Source of the DNA: Aquipseudomonas alcaligenes NBRC 14159
GTDB lineage: Bacteria; Pseudomonadota; Gammaproteobacteria; Pseudomonadales; Pseudomonadaceae
Reading direction: 5' to 3'
Assembly (NCBI RefSeq): GCF_000467105.1
Contig: NZ_BATI01000010.1
Location: 1-64,000, forward strand
DNA: 64,000 nucleotides
This document shows, one piece after another, positions 1-8,689 of the stretch (its first letter is position 1; each line of letters begins with the position of its first letter). The translations under genes and the position numbers were made by a program. The notes beneath the pieces were generated by a model. That model made no database searches. It was not told the DNA's origin and worked only from the letters and a program-made list of their open reading frames with translations.

Positions 1-340
1 AGAAGGCATCGGCCACCCAGTGGCCTTCCTGCTTGAACTTGAAACGAACGGTTTGCCCCGCGTGCTCGAATTCGAGCGTGACCGTGCCGTCCACAGCGCC
101 CATGGTGCGCGGGTTACCGGGAACGAACTCCCCTAGCGTGGCCTGCGCGAACTCGGCCAACACACCCACATAGTGCACCGCTTCGCCGATGCACTTGGCA
201 TCAAATTCACAGATGCGCTCAGGCACCATGTGATGGAAGATCGCTTCCAGATTGGCGTTATCCCAATCCTTGGGCAGAGACTGGAAGTTAACGCCTGCTT
301 TCTTGAGGATGGCGGTGATGTCCTTAACCACACTGTTCAT
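1..340 (-). CDS. Hypothetical protein, 3' end outside window
   Basis: The reading frame starts at the ATG ending at 340 and stays open for 113 codons to the window edge, so the C-terminus is missing. An AAGGA ribosome site lies 7 bases before the ATG. The protein begins MNSVVKDITAILKKAG and carries a hydrophilic mixed-charge sequence with two cysteines (in ERICEFDAKC), no signal peptide and no membrane segment. I do not recognise the family. It lies downstream of, and in the same direction as, the aminopeptidase, but a strong terminator separates them, so it probably has its own promoter. Its codon usage is less GC-biased than the next genes (e.g. AAGAAAGCAGGCGTTAAC), a weak hint of different ancestry. 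Confidence 0.6.
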   Translation of the reverse strand, partial: MNSVVKDITAILKKAGVNFQSLPKDWDNANLEAIFHHMVPERICEFDAKCIGEAVHYVGVLAEFAQATLGEFVPGNPRTMGAVDGTVTLEFEHAGQTVRFKFKQEGHWVADAF

Positions 341-440
341 GGGCAGATCCTTGCTATTTTAGGGCGCAGATATTGTCACATCCCCCGACACATGCTCTAC
401 GCCCCAAACCCACTCTCAGCCTAGGGACATTACTCGATTA

Positions 441-478
441 AAAAAGCCCCGCCAGGGCGATCCTGGCGGGGCTTTTTG
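441..478 (-). terminator. Rho-independent terminator of the aminopeptidase gene
   Basis: A perfect 11-bp GC-rich stem (GCCCCGCCAGG paired with CCTGGCGGGGC) is flanked by an A-run on the left and a T-run on the right, so it could work in both directions. It sits 12 bases past the stop of the minus-strand M28 aminopeptidase. Confidence 0.85.
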
Positions 479-490
479 TTCAGGCGTGGA

Positions 491-2095
491 TCACTTGATC
501 CAGTGCTTGCCCCAGTGGGTGATGTCGTAGGCCTTGGCGGCGCGCTGCAGGCTCGGGCCTGCCGCCTTGCCGGCTTCGATCTGGTCGTCGATCACCTTGG
601 TCGAGTGCGACAGCCAGCTGGTGACGAAGGCCATGGCATCACCATTGATTTCCAGCGCGCGCGCATCGATGTTGCCCAGGTTGTCACAAGCGGCGTGATA
701 GCAGGGATCGAGGGCGATGCCGGCGGTGCCGCCGTAGCGCGCTGCCTGCTCCTCGGTCTTCAGCTCCTCGGCCCCGGTGAACAGCCCGCCGAAGGCGATG
801 CCGTCGGTGAAGAACTGCGCATAGTCGGAGCGGAAGGTGATCTCGTCACCTTCGGACGGCAGGCCGCGCAGCGCGAAGTACTCCTCGAACAGCTTCTCGA
901 TCGCCGCCGAGCCGGGCGGGCCTTCCAGACCGAAGTCCGAGCCGTCGCCGTCATACACGAAGTAGGCGAAGTTCGGCGAGGCGATCATATCGAAGTTCAG
1001 GTACGCCTTGATCTTCGCCTTCTCTTCCGGCGGCAGCTGCTCCACGTAGTAGGTCGAGCCCACCAGCCCCGACTCCTCGGCGCCCCACCAGGCGAAGCGC
1101 AGCTTGTTGTTGGGCCTGACCTTGCGCAGCTGCACGGCCAGTTCCAGCAACGCGGCGCTGCCCGAACCGTTGTCGTTGATGCCCGCGCCCTCGAACACCG
1201 AGTCCAGGTGCGCACCGGCCATCACCACGTTGTTCGGGTTGCCGTACTTCGACTCGGCCACCAGGTTGTGGGTCTGGGTGCGCTCGCGTACCACGTCGGT
1301 GAACATGCGCAGCTGCAGCTCGGCGGTCTGCGCCAGGCCCACGCCGAGGTCGTAGGTGGCGAACAGCACCGGAATGCCACCGGCATAGGCATCGCCCAGG
1401 GTCGCATTGATCAGGCCCTTGCGGTCCTCGGTGTCACCCTGGTTGAAGATCACCACGCCGGCGGCCCCCGCGCTGGCGGCGTTCTCCGCCTTGATCGCGA
1501 AGTTGCACGCGCCGCGCTGCAGCAGGGCGATGGAGCCCGCCGGGAAGCCGGCGAAGTCTTCGGCCTCGCAGCCGCTGCTGGAGGTGTTGCCCGCCCCCAG
1601 GGCGATGTCCACCGGGGCCACGGCGGCGGTCACGTCACCGGCATCGGTCTGCGACAGGTAGGTGAAATCCACCTCCCACTGGTAGTCGGCCGGCGTCGGC
1701 GCCACGGCCTGCAGCACGCCCGGCCCCTGCGGGTAGAAGGCGCTGAACGGGAAGGCCTGCAGCGTGACCTGATAACCGGCGCGCTCCAGGGTCTCCTTCA
1801 CGTAGTTCAGCGAACCGTCATAACCGGGCAGGCCGGCGGCGCGGTTGCCGTCGTTGGCCAGGGCGATGTCGTGGAGCATCTGCAGGTGCTGCTGGGTGTT
1901 CTGTGCCTGCATGCAGCGCGGCAACAGCAGCGGCGAGCTGTTCAGCAGGCCGGCGCGGCACTCCAGCGGACCCAGGCGGGTCGGACTCCAGAGCTTGTCG
2001 AACAGTTGCGAGAGGTCTTGGCTTGCGCTCGCCAGTGCCGGCGCGGCGGCGCTGGCCAGGAGAGCGGCGAACAACAGCTTCTTCTTGTCATGCAT
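491..2095 (-). CDS. Secreted M28 family aminopeptidase (PaAP-like leucine aminopeptidase)
   Basis: A zinc exopeptidase that removes N-terminal residues (leucine preferred in the P. aeruginosa relative), exported to the medium or associated with vesicles. The start at 2095 is preferred over an upstream ATG at 2125 because GGAG precedes it and it begins a typical signal peptide ([22 protein letters not shown]). A protease-associated domain spans about residues 150-265 (around [10 protein letters not shown]), followed by the M28 catalytic domain. Predicted zinc/catalytic residues are His296 and Asp298 (AHLDS), Asp308 (NDNGSG) and Glu340/Glu341 (GAEESG); these agree with the known numbering for P. 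aeruginosa aminopeptidase. Length is 534 aa, about the family norm. It is monocistronic and diverges from yejK across a 277-bp gap. Confidence 0.92.
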   Translation of the reverse strand: MHDKKKLLFAALLASAAAPALASASQDLSQLFDKLWSPTRLGPLECRAGLLNSSPLLLPRCMQAQNTQQHLQMLHDIALANDGNRAAGLPGYDGSLNYVKETLERAGYQVTLQAFPFSAFYPQGPGVLQAVAPTPADYQWEVDFTYLSQTDAGDVTAAVAPVDIALGAGNTSSSGCEAEDFAGFPAGSIALLQRGACNFAIKAENAASAGAAGVVIFNQGDTEDRKGLINATLGDAYAGGIPVLFATYDLGVGLAQTAELQLRMFTDVVRERTQTHNLVAESKYGNPNNVVMAGAHLDSVFEGAGINDNGSGSAALLELAVQLRKVRPNNKLRFAWWGAEESGLVGSTYYVEQLPPEEKAKIKAYLNFDMIASPNFAYFVYDGDGSDFGLEGPPGSAAIEKLFEEYFALRGLPSEGDEITFRSDYAQFFTDGIAFGGLFTGAEELKTEEQAARYGGTAGIALDPCYHAACDNLGNIDARALEINGDAMAFVTSWLSHSTKVIDDQIEAGKAAGPSLQRAAKAYDITHWGKHWIK

Positions 2096-2372
2096 GGGGT
2101 CTTCTCCAATCCGTATTTGGAGCAAATGGATGCGGCAGCACTTGTGGCACTGCCGCGGGCCGTCCCTTTACTGCGTCGTGTGGACGCCAGAAACACTAGA
2201 CGCAGTTTTCCCGGCAAGCGAAACGGATACGCACTTTTGTCCGAATAATTGCGGCAGTTCACCGAAGATACCGGCATTAAGCCATCACGCCTCCTGGCGA
2301 CAGACGCGCCCGGCGCCGTTGTCGGGTAGACTTCTCGGCCTGTTTCCCGCGAATGACCGAAGACCGACACTC
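2096..2372. other. Intergenic region between divergent M28 aminopeptidase and yejK
   Basis: A 277-bp gap that must hold the two divergent promoters. I see no clear -35/-10 pair in either direction and no convincing quorum-sensing type dyad, although the aminopeptidase relative in P. aeruginosa is quorum-regulated. There is no open frame with a ribosome site. Confidence 0.4.
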
Positions 2373-3380
2373 ATGCCGATCCGCCACTGCATCGTCCACC
2401 TGATCGACAAGAAGCCCGATGGCTCGCCCGCCGTGCTGCACGCCCGCGACTCGGAGCTGGCCGCCTCGCAAGCCATGGAGAACCTGCTGGCCGACCTCAA
2501 CGAGAGCTACAACGCCAAGCAGGGCAAGGCCTGGGGCCTGTTCCACGAGGAATCCGGCGCCTACCCCTTCAGCGGCTGGCTGAAGGCCTACCTGGATGGC
2601 GAGCAGGATTTCACCGCCTTCAGCCGCCAGGCCGTGGCGCACCTGCAGAAGCTGATGGAGGAGTCCAACCTGTCCACCGGCGGCCACGTGCTGTTCGCCC
2701 ATTACCAGCAGGGCATGACCGACTACCTGGCCATCGCCCTGCTGCACCACAGCGAAGGCGTGGCGGTGACCGACGCGCTGGACGTGGCCCCGGCCAAGCA
2801 CCTGGACCTCGGCCAGCTGCACCTGGCGGCGCGCATCAACATCTCCGAGTGGCGCAACAACGCCCACTCCAAGCAGTACATCTCGTTCATCAGGGGCAAG
2901 AACGGCAAGAAGGTCTCGGACTACTTCCGCGACTTCATCGGCTGCCAGGAAGGCGTCGATGCGCCAAGCGAGACGCGCACCCTGCTCAAGGCCTTCAGCG
3001 ACTTCGTCGAGAGCGAGGACCTGGCCGAGGAAAAGGCCCGCGAGAAGACCGAGGCGCTGGTCGACTACGCCACCAGCCAGGCCAAGCTGGGCGAGCCGAT
3101 CACCCTGGAAGAGCTGTCCGGGCTGATCGACGAGGAGCGCCCGCGCGCCTTCTTCGAGCACATCCGCAACAAGGACTACGGCATGGCCCCGGAATTTCCG
3201 GCGGACAAGCGCACCCTCAACCAGTTCCGCCGCTTCACCGGCCGTGCCGAGGGCCTGTCGATCAGTTTCGAGTCGCACCTGCTGGGCTCGGCCATCGAGT
3301 ATGACGAAGCGCGCGACATGCTGATCATCCGTCAGCTGCCGACCCAGCTGAAGGACCAGCTCAAGCGCCGCAAGGACTGA
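2373..3380 (+). CDS. yejK: Nucleoid-associated protein YejK/NdpA
   Basis: A 335-aa protein of the YejK (NdpA, 37-kDa nucleoid-associated) family, which binds the bacterial chromosome and is usual in gammaproteobacteria. The start at 2373 gives [17 protein letters not shown], the conserved family N-terminus; the upstream extension of the same frame has no ribosome site and looks non-coding. Conserved blocks visible include [16 protein letters not shown] near residues 37-52 and the [19 protein letters not shown] region near residue 290. It is followed after 3 bases by the PPK2-like gene, so the two may be co-transcribed, though the functional link is not obvious. Confidence 0.92.
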   Translation: MPIRHCIVHLIDKKPDGSPAVLHARDSELAASQAMENLLADLNESYNAKQGKAWGLFHEESGAYPFSGWLKAYLDGEQDFTAFSRQAVAHLQKLMEESNLSTGGHVLFAHYQQGMTDYLAIALLHHSEGVAVTDALDVAPAKHLDLGQLHLAARINISEWRNNAHSKQYISFIRGKNGKKVSDYFRDFIGCQEGVDAPSETRTLLKAFSDFVESEDLAEEKAREKTEALVDYATSQAKLGEPITLEELSGLIDEERPRAFFEHIRNKDYGMAPEFPADKRTLNQFRRFTGRAEGLSISFESHLLGSAIEYDEARDMLIIRQLPTQLKDQLKRRKD

Positions 3381-3383
3381 GCC

Positions 3384-4199
3384 ATGCGCCTGGCCGACGC
3401 CATGCTCGACGCCTGCCGCTGCGACGTGCGCGCGCCGCTGGCCGGCGACCCCGCGCGCGACTTCGGCCTCAGCAAGGAGCAGGCCAGGCAGGCCATGGCG
3501 GCGCTGCGGCCCTGGCTCAACGAGCGCCAGCGCATGCTCTGGGCGCAGCGCCGCGACGCCCTGCTGCTGATGCTGCAGGGGCCGGACTGCTCCGGCAAGG
3601 ACGGCGTGATCCGCAAGGTGATCAATGCCTTCGACCCACAGGGCCTGAGCATCCACAGCTTCCAGATGCCCAACGCCGAGGAGCGCGGCGAGCACTTCCT
3701 GCAACGCTACCGCCGGCGTCTGCCGGCACCCGGCCTGCTCGGCGTGTTCAACCGCAGCCACTACGAGGCGCTGATCAGCGACCCGCTGGACGGGCTTTGC
3801 GCCGACGCGGACTTCCCCCGGCGCCTGGCCGAGGTGCAGGCCTTCGAGGCGCAGTGGCCGCCGCGCCACCTGCACGCACTCAAGTGCTACCTGCACATCT
3901 CCCGCGCGGAGCAGAAGGAGCGCCTGCTGAGCCGCCTGCAGCGCCCGGAGAAGCGCTGGAAACTGCATGCCAGGGACCTGCAGGCCTACCGCGAACACGA
4001 CCTGCGCCAGGCGCGCTGGAGCGCCCTGCTGGCGGCCAGCCATACGACGGATGCGCCCTGGTACGTGATCCCGTCCGATCAGCGCTGGCTGCGCGACTGG
4101 CTGGTGGCCAGCCTGCTGGCCCGCGAACTGGAACGCCTCGACCTGGACTGGCCGGATACTCCGGCGCCCTTCTGCGCCGCCGATCTGGAGCAGCCATGA
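3384..4199 (+). CDS. PPK2-family polyphosphate:nucleotide phosphotransferase
   Basis: A 271-aa cytoplasmic kinase of the polyphosphate kinase 2 family, which moves phosphate between polyphosphate and nucleotides. The Walker A motif GPDCSGKDG is at residues 66-74, and a PPK2-type segment follows (VIRKVINAFDPQG, then FLQRYRRRLPAPGLLGVFNRSHYE). Its length and single domain fit the shorter PPK2 classes that phosphorylate AMP and/or ADP; I cannot fix the subclass by eye. The ATG is 3 bases after the yejK stop. Its last four bases (ATGA) are the start of the next gene, which indicates translational coupling with the DUF4344 protein. Confidence 0.88.
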   Translation: MRLADAMLDACRCDVRAPLAGDPARDFGLSKEQARQAMAALRPWLNERQRMLWAQRRDALLLMLQGPDCSGKDGVIRKVINAFDPQGLSIHSFQMPNAEERGEHFLQRYRRRLPAPGLLGVFNRSHYEALISDPLDGLCADADFPRRLAEVQAFEAQWPPRHLHALKCYLHISRAEQKERLLSRLQRPEKRWKLHARDLQAYREHDLRQARWSALLAASHTTDAPWYVIPSDQRWLRDWLVASLLARELERLDLDWPDTPAPFCAADLEQP

Positions 4200-5026
4200 G
4201 GCGGTGCCTGGCGCTGCTCCTGCTGCTGGTCGCGCCGGCCTGGGCCGCGACGCCCGAGCCCTCGCCCGACGAACTGCGTTTCATCACCGCCAACGCCGAG
4301 TTCACCCTGCTGCACGAAATGGGACACCTGCTGATCAGCGAGCTGCAGCTGCCGGTACTCGGCCGCGAGGAAGACGCCGCCGACCAGCTCGGCTTCATGG
4401 GCCTGTTCCTGCTGTATGGCCAGCAGGCCGATGCCGACTTCTACGCCAGGCTGCTGGACGTGGCCGACTACTGGCGCCTGGAAGCCGAGCGCACCCGTGG
4501 CTCGGCCGAGCAGATTCCGCTGTGGGACAGCCATTCGCTGGACGAGCAGCGCTTCTTCAACATCGCCTGCCTGGCCTATGGCAGTGATCCACAGCGGCTG
4601 GAATGGATAGTCGCCAGCACCGGGCTGCCGGAGGAGCGCGCACTGTACTGCGATCAGGAATATGCCCAGGTCCACCATGCGGTGAACTGGCTGCTGGAGC
4701 GTTTCCACCGCCCGGTCGATCGCCCGGCGCGCGGGCGTATCGAGGTGGTGTATGACGAGCCGCCGGCCAACCTGGCCAACGGTCGCGCGATGCAGGCAGC
4801 CATCCGCGCCTCGGGCGAGCTGGAGCGGGTCGCCTCCAGGGCCAGCAGCAGCTTCGAGCTACCGCGCAATCTGACCCTGCGCGTCAGCGCCTGCGGTACG
4901 CCGGACGCCTGGTTCAACAGCGTCAGCGGGGAGCTGACGCTGTGCTACGAGTTGCTGGGGCACTTCCACGAACTGGCCAGAAGCCTGCCCGATCTGCAGC
5001 GCCGCCGCGCCGTCACACCGCGCTGA
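4196..5026 (+). CDS. DUF4344 putative metallopeptidase, exported
   Basis: A 276-aa protein with a signal peptide (MRRCLALLLLLVAPAWA) and the zinc-protease motif HEMGH at residues 40-44, directly after the cleavage site. The layout matches the DUF4344 family of putative metallopeptidases: HExxH near the N-terminus, then a REEDAADQL segment, and Cys-containing segments FFNIACLAYG and RALYCDQEY. Substrate is unknown. It starts on the ATGA overlap with the PPK2-like gene, so translation is probably coupled. Its 3' end overlaps the convergent GST-like gene by 14 bp. The assignment to the family is from motif and length, not a search. Confidence 0.8.
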   Translation: MRRCLALLLLLVAPAWAATPEPSPDELRFITANAEFTLLHEMGHLLISELQLPVLGREEDAADQLGFMGLFLLYGQQADADFYARLLDVADYWRLEAERTRGSAEQIPLWDSHSLDEQRFFNIACLAYGSDPQRLEWIVASTGLPEERALYCDQEYAQVHHAVNWLLERFHRPVDRPARGRIEVVYDEPPANLANGRAMQAAIRASGELERVASRASSSFELPRNLTLRVSACGTPDAWFNSVSGELTLCYELLGHFHELARSLPDLQRRRAVTPR

Positions 5027-5948
5027 GGGCGAAGCCCAGGCGCGGGAAGTGCACATGCAGGGTACCGGCGCGCTCGTCCTGGCGCCGCAGGATGATGGCC
5101 TCGGCGGAGACGCAGAGCAGCTCGCCCTGCACCGGATCGACACCATAGTCGGTGGCCGCCACGCTGACCTGCTGGCCAACCTGGAAGCCCAACGCCTGGC
5201 TGAAGTCCTCGTCCGGCAGCGGCGCCGGTTGCGCTTCGCGGGCGATGGCGATGGCCTCCTCGCTGCTCAGCGGGCTGTGCGCGCCATGCCCGAAACCGAG
5301 CACGCGACCGAGCCAGGCCGCCACTTCCGGGTAGTCGTCGACCAGCGGCGCGGTGACGTGGGTGCCTTTGAGGAACCACAGCGGATGGGCCATGGCGAAG
5401 TCGGCGATCGACGGCTCGCCGCACAGGAAGTCGCCCTCCTCGCGCGCCAGCTGCTGTTGCAGGCGCGCCATCAGCACCGGCCACTGCAGTTTGGCCTGCG
5501 CAGCCGGCAGGCGGCTGGCGCTGCCACCGGCGAACAGTGCTGCGCGGTCGGCAACGAAGGCCTGCTGCGCCGCTGGCGGCAGCTTGCCCATGCGCACGGC
5601 AATGGATTCCGGCTGGAACACCAGGGTCACCGCGTGCTGGAACACCACGGCATCGGCCCACTGGGCGAAGCTGGCGGCGACGAACTCCTGGCCCTCGGGG
5701 AACAGGCTCGGCGTGGCCTTCTCGACCTCCAGGCGGCGGGCGATCAGAGCGGTGTCGCAGTAGATGTCGGCGCCGACCTGCAGCACCGGGGTCTTGCGAT
5801 AGCCGCCGGTGAGCGCGGTCAGATCCGGCTTGGGCATGATCCGCGGGATTTCCACCGAGCGCCACGACAGCTGCTTGAAGCCCAGCATCAGGCGGGCCTT
5901 CTCGGCGAAGGGCGAGGCGTCGTAGTGGTGCAGGATCAATTCGGACAT
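5013..5948 (-). CDS. Glutathione S-transferase-like protein with C-terminal extension
   Basis: A 311-aa protein with an N-terminal thioredoxin-like GST domain (LILHHYDASPFAEKARLML, then the cis-proline region YRKTPVLQVGADIYCDTALI near residues 50-70) and an all-helical C-terminal domain ending about residue 225 (FLCGEPSIADFAMAHPLWFL). It is about 90 residues longer than a normal GST; the extra part (AATDYGVDPVQGELLCVSAEAIILRR) looks like a small beta domain. Glutathione use is inferred from the fold. Monocistronic, convergent with the DUF4344 gene with a 14-bp overlap. Confidence 0.82.
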   Translation of the reverse strand: MSELILHHYDASPFAEKARLMLGFKQLSWRSVEIPRIMPKPDLTALTGGYRKTPVLQVGADIYCDTALIARRLEVEKATPSLFPEGQEFVAASFAQWADAVVFQHAVTLVFQPESIAVRMGKLPPAAQQAFVADRAALFAGGSASRLPAAQAKLQWPVLMARLQQQLAREEGDFLCGEPSIADFAMAHPLWFLKGTHVTAPLVDDYPEVAAWLGRVLGFGHGAHSPLSSEEAIAIAREAQPAPLPDEDFSQALGFQVGQQVSVAATDYGVDPVQGELLCVSAEAIILRRQDERAGTLHVHFPRLGFALSAV

Positions 5949-6018
5949 GGCGGGGCTCCGCTGCTGGTTGGAATTCGAGGCCGCAGCTTAGCCGCAGGCG
6001 GCGCCGCGGCCTACCCCT

Positions 6019-6303
6019 TCAATCTAATGACGGACCATCCAGCGCGCCTATCAGGGCCTCCTTGGCCGCCTTCTTCAGGCGCTTGATGGCGATCTCGCGG
6101 CGCAGCGCGGCGCCCTTGTCGGTGCAGGCCTCGACATACACCAGCGCCCGCGCCGGGCTGGCGTGGAAGAAGCGCGCGCCCCTGCCGCTGCGGTGCTGCT
6201 CGAAGCGCCGCTGCGGATCGTCGCTGATGCCACAGTAGAGCGCGCCGCTTTCGGCACGGACCAGGTAGACGAACCAGGGTTTGGCGGGTGGGGTGTCGGT
6301 CAT
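6019..6303 (-). CDS. GIY-YIG domain protein (YhbQ-like)
   Basis: A 94-aa protein made of a single GIY-YIG nuclease-type domain: [20 protein letters not shown] with the variant motif VYL...YCG, then Arg and a C-terminal [18 protein letters not shown]. This is the UPF0213/YhbQ type found in many bacteria; activity is uncharacterised or weak. The ATG at 6303 gives the usual length; the frame is open to 6366 but the extension is arginine-rich and lacks a ribosome site. The NTF2-like gene ends 40 bp upstream on the same strand, so the two may share a transcript. Confidence 0.85.
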   Translation of the reverse strand: MTDTPPAKPWFVYLVRAESGALYCGISDDPQRRFEQHRSGRGARFFHASPARALVYVEACTDKGAALRREIAIKRLKKAAKEALIGALDGPSLD

Positions 6304-6343
6304 GGCTCGGCAGCGCAGCGAAAGGCTGCCGAGCTTACGCCAG

Positions 6344-6814
6344 TCAGCGCCCGGCCTGCCAGGCACGCAGCCCGGCCATGGCCTGCTTGCCCACCGCCGC
6401 CTGCACCGGCGCCAGCCAGCCCAGCAGCAGGCCCTTGGCCCCCAGCGCCTGGCGCATCCAGCGCCACAGGTCGAAATGGTCGCGGTGCTCGACGATCTTG
6501 CCGTCGGCGAAGCGGAAGTGCGCCTCGATATGGTTCTCCACCATGCGCCCGGTGGCGCTGAACAGGTAGGTCGCCACCCAGCGCGCGCGGCCCTGCTGGT
6601 CGTCCGCTTCGAGCACTTGGTAGGTCAGCGAGAAATCCTTGGCCCGCGCGCAGAGCATGCGCCACATGTCGCCGGCATCGCGGCCGCGCAGGTCACGGAA
6701 GGCCGGATCGGAAAACTGCACCTGCTCGGCGTAGCAGGCCGCCATGGCCTCGGCATCGAGCTTCTGGAAGGCCTGGTAGAAACGGTCGATCAGTTCGGCA
6801 TTGGGATGGACCAT
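6344..6814 (-). CDS. NTF2-like / SnoaL-like domain protein
   Basis: A 156-aa protein with an NTF2-like fold (cone-shaped alpha+beta barrel): [33 protein letters not shown] at the N-terminus, then WRWMRQALG after the core strands [23 protein letters not shown]. Members are small enzymes or ligand binders; the substrate cannot be read from sequence. The start at 6814 has GGAG 8 bases upstream. It is divergent from a GlxA-type AraC regulator across 93 bp, the common arrangement for a regulator and its target. Confidence 0.82.
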   Translation of the reverse strand: MVHPNAELIDRFYQAFQKLDAEAMAACYAEQVQFSDPAFRDLRGRDAGDMWRMLCARAKDFSLTYQVLEADDQQGRARWVATYLFSATGRMVENHIEAHFRFADGKIVEHRDHFDLWRWMRQALGAKGLLLGWLAPVQAAVGKQAMAGLRAWQAGR

Positions 6815-6870
6815 GGATGCTGCTCCGGATGAGGATGGACAGAGTATGGCTGCGCAGCCGATGGGCGGCG

Positions 6871-6909
6871 ATTGGCGATAAAGACAACTTTGTGGCAATA
6901 ATCGCCAAT
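6871..6909. promoter_or_regulatory. Inverted repeat between NTF2-like gene and glxA-type regulator
   Basis: A perfect 9-bp inverted repeat, ATTGGCGAT at 6871-6879 and ATCGCCAAT at 6901-6909, spaced 21 bp, with the right arm covering the regulator's ATG. AraC-family proteins bind such spaced half sites, so this is a candidate autoregulatory and target operator. Confidence 0.4.
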
Positions 6910-7867
6910 GATCCGTATCGCCCTCTACCTCTGCCCGCAGACCGTGCTGTCCAGCCTGAGCATGGCCGACGACGCCTTCCGCCTGGCCAACCAGCTGGCC
7001 GGCGAGGCGCTGTTCGCGCTGCAGCGGGTCAGCGTCGACGGCCAGCCGGTGCAGCTCGGCTATGCGCGACTGCAGGTGGACGGCGACCTGCTGCTGGCGG
7101 AAAGCGCCGACCTGCTGCTGATCCCCGCCACCGGCAGCGCGCTGGAGCGCACCTTGCAGCACAACGCCGCCCTGCTCGCCTGGCTAGCGCAGCGGCCCCT
7201 GCAGCAGCAACTGGCCAGCCTGTGCAGCAGCGCCTGCCTGCTGGCTGCCGCCGGCCAGCTGGATGGGCGCCGCGCGACCACCCACTGGGCGCTGGCGGAG
7301 CAGTTCCGCCAGCGCTTCCCCGGGGTGCGCCTGCAGATCGATGAACTGTTCACCGAGGACGCCAACCGCTTCTGCTCGGGCGGCGCCCAGGCCGGCCTGG
7401 ACCTGTGCCTGCAGCTGATCGCCCGGCACGCCGGAGACTGGCTGGCGCAGCGCGTGGCCGGCGCCCTGGTGGTGGAACGCGAACGCGGCGGCCAGCGCCG
7501 CTTCGCCCCGCTGCTGCCACTGGCCGGCCACGACGACCCGCTGATCGGCCCGCTGCTGCACTGGCTGCAACTCAACCATGCCCAGGCCATCGACCTGGCG
7601 CGGCTGGCCGAGCGCGCCCACTGCTCCACCCGCACCCTGCTGCGCCGCTTCAAGGCGGCCACCGGGCTGACTCCCAACGACTATCTGCAGCGTCTGCGCA
7701 TCAGCGCCGCGCAGAGCGCCCTGCGCAACCCGGCGCGCTCACTGGAACAGGTCGCCGCACAGGTTGGCTATGCCGACCGCGCCACCTTCGCCAAGCTGTT
7801 CAAGCAGCTCTGCGGCGAGACACCGGGCGCCTTCCGCAAACGCCTGCGCCAGCCGCTCAGCGAATAG
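6908..7867 (+). CDS. GlxA family AraC-type transcriptional regulator
   Basis: A 319-aa regulator with an N-terminal DJ-1/PfpI-like domain (residues 1 to about 190, IRIALYLCPQTVLSSLSMADD) and a C-terminal AraC helix-turn-helix pair (about 215-315: CSTRTLLRRFKAATGLTPND, then VGYADRATFAKLFKQLCGETPGAFRKRL). The domain order is that of GlxA-family regulators such as CdhR/ArgR-like proteins of pseudomonads. The ligand is unknown. No Shine-Dalgarno is visible before the ATG, which lies inside an inverted repeat, so the message may be leaderless. The likely target is the divergent NTF2-like gene. Confidence 0.88.
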   Translation: MIRIALYLCPQTVLSSLSMADDAFRLANQLAGEALFALQRVSVDGQPVQLGYARLQVDGDLLLAESADLLLIPATGSALERTLQHNAALLAWLAQRPLQQQLASLCSSACLLAAAGQLDGRRATTHWALAEQFRQRFPGVRLQIDELFTEDANRFCSGGAQAGLDLCLQLIARHAGDWLAQRVAGALVVERERGGQRRFAPLLPLAGHDDPLIGPLLHWLQLNHAQAIDLARLAERAHCSTRTLLRRFKAATGLTPNDYLQRLRISAAQSALRNPARSLEQVAAQVGYADRATFAKLFKQLCGETPGAFRKRLRQPLSE

Positions 7868-7880
7868 CGGACAAAGAAAA

Positions 7881-7902
7881 AGGAGCCCGAGGGCTCCTTT
7901 CT
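7881..7902. terminator. Bidirectional terminator between AraC regulator and aapP
   Basis: The stem GGAGCCC/GGGCTCC with a two-base loop is flanked by A-rich sequence on the left and TTTCT on the right, between the convergent 3' ends of the AraC regulator and the ABC transporter operon. Confidence 0.75.
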
Positions 7903-7918
7903 CATGCTGCGCTCGACC

Positions 7919-8680
7919 TCAATGGAGGATCTGCCCGAGGAACAGCTTGGTCCGCTCGTTCTGCGGGTTGTCGAAGAAGGTGTTGGGTTCGTTCTGTTCG
8001 ACGATCTCGCCACGATCCATGAAGATCACCCGGTTCGCCACGGTGCGGGCGAAGCCCATCTCGTGGGTCACGCAGAGCATGGTCATGCCGTCCTCGGCCA
8101 GGCCGATCATGGTATCCAGCACTTCCTTGACCATTTCCGGGTCGAGGGCCGAGGTCGGCTCGTCGAACAGCATGATCTTCGGCTTCATGCACAGCGCACG
8201 GGCGATGGCCACACGCTGCTGCTGACCACCGGAGAGCTGGCCCGGGTACTTGTGCGCCTGCTCGGGGATGCGCACGCGCTCGAGAAAGTGCATGGCGATC
8301 TCCTCGGCCTTGCGCTTGGGCAGCTTGCGCACCCACATCGGCGCCAGGGTGCAGTTCTGCAGCACGGTGAGGTGCGGGAACAGGTTGAAGTGCTGGAACA
8401 CCATGCCCACTTCGCTGCGGATCGCCTCGATGTGCTTGAGGTCGCTGGTCAGCTCGGTGCCGTCGACCACGATGCGCCCCTGCTGGTGCTCCTCCAGGCG
8501 GTTGATGCAGCGGATGGTGGTGGACTTGCCCGAACCCGAAGGGCCGCAGAGGACGATGCGCTCGCCCTGCTGCACATCGAGGTTGATGTCCTTGAGCACG
8601 TGGAACTGGCCGTACCACTTGTTCACGCCCTGCAGCTGAATGATCGGCTCGGCGCTGGTCTGCTTGTTTGCTTCAGTCAT
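7919..8680 (-). CDS. aapP: General L-amino acid ABC transporter, ATP-binding protein
   Basis: A 253-aa cytoplasmic ATPase of the polar amino-acid uptake family. Walker A is GPSGSGKST, the Q-loop is [15 protein letters not shown], the signature is [15 protein letters not shown], Walker B is [14 protein letters not shown] and the switch histidine is in CVTHEMGFA. It is the last gene of the minus-strand operon aapJ-aapQ-aapM-aapP, nine bases after aapM, and powers import through the AapQ/AapM channel. The name follows the Rhizobium Aap system because of the gene order and the long permeases. Confidence 0.93.
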   Translation of the reverse strand: MTEANKQTSAEPIIQLQGVNKWYGQFHVLKDINLDVQQGERIVLCGPSGSGKSTTIRCINRLEEHQQGRIVVDGTELTSDLKHIEAIRSEVGMVFQHFNLFPHLTVLQNCTLAPMWVRKLPKRKAEEIAMHFLERVRIPEQAHKYPGQLSGGQQQRVAIARALCMKPKIMLFDEPTSALDPEMVKEVLDTMIGLAEDGMTMLCVTHEMGFARTVANRVIFMDRGEIVEQNEPNTFFDNPQNERTKLFLGQILH

Positions 8681-8689
8681 GAATGGCTC

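Noticed and set aside
2096..2372. A quorum-sensing (las-box type) dyad upstream of the M28 aminopeptidase.
   Set aside because: Expected because the P. aeruginosa relative is quorum-controlled, but no 20-bp dyad of the CT-N12-AG type with matching arms was seen.
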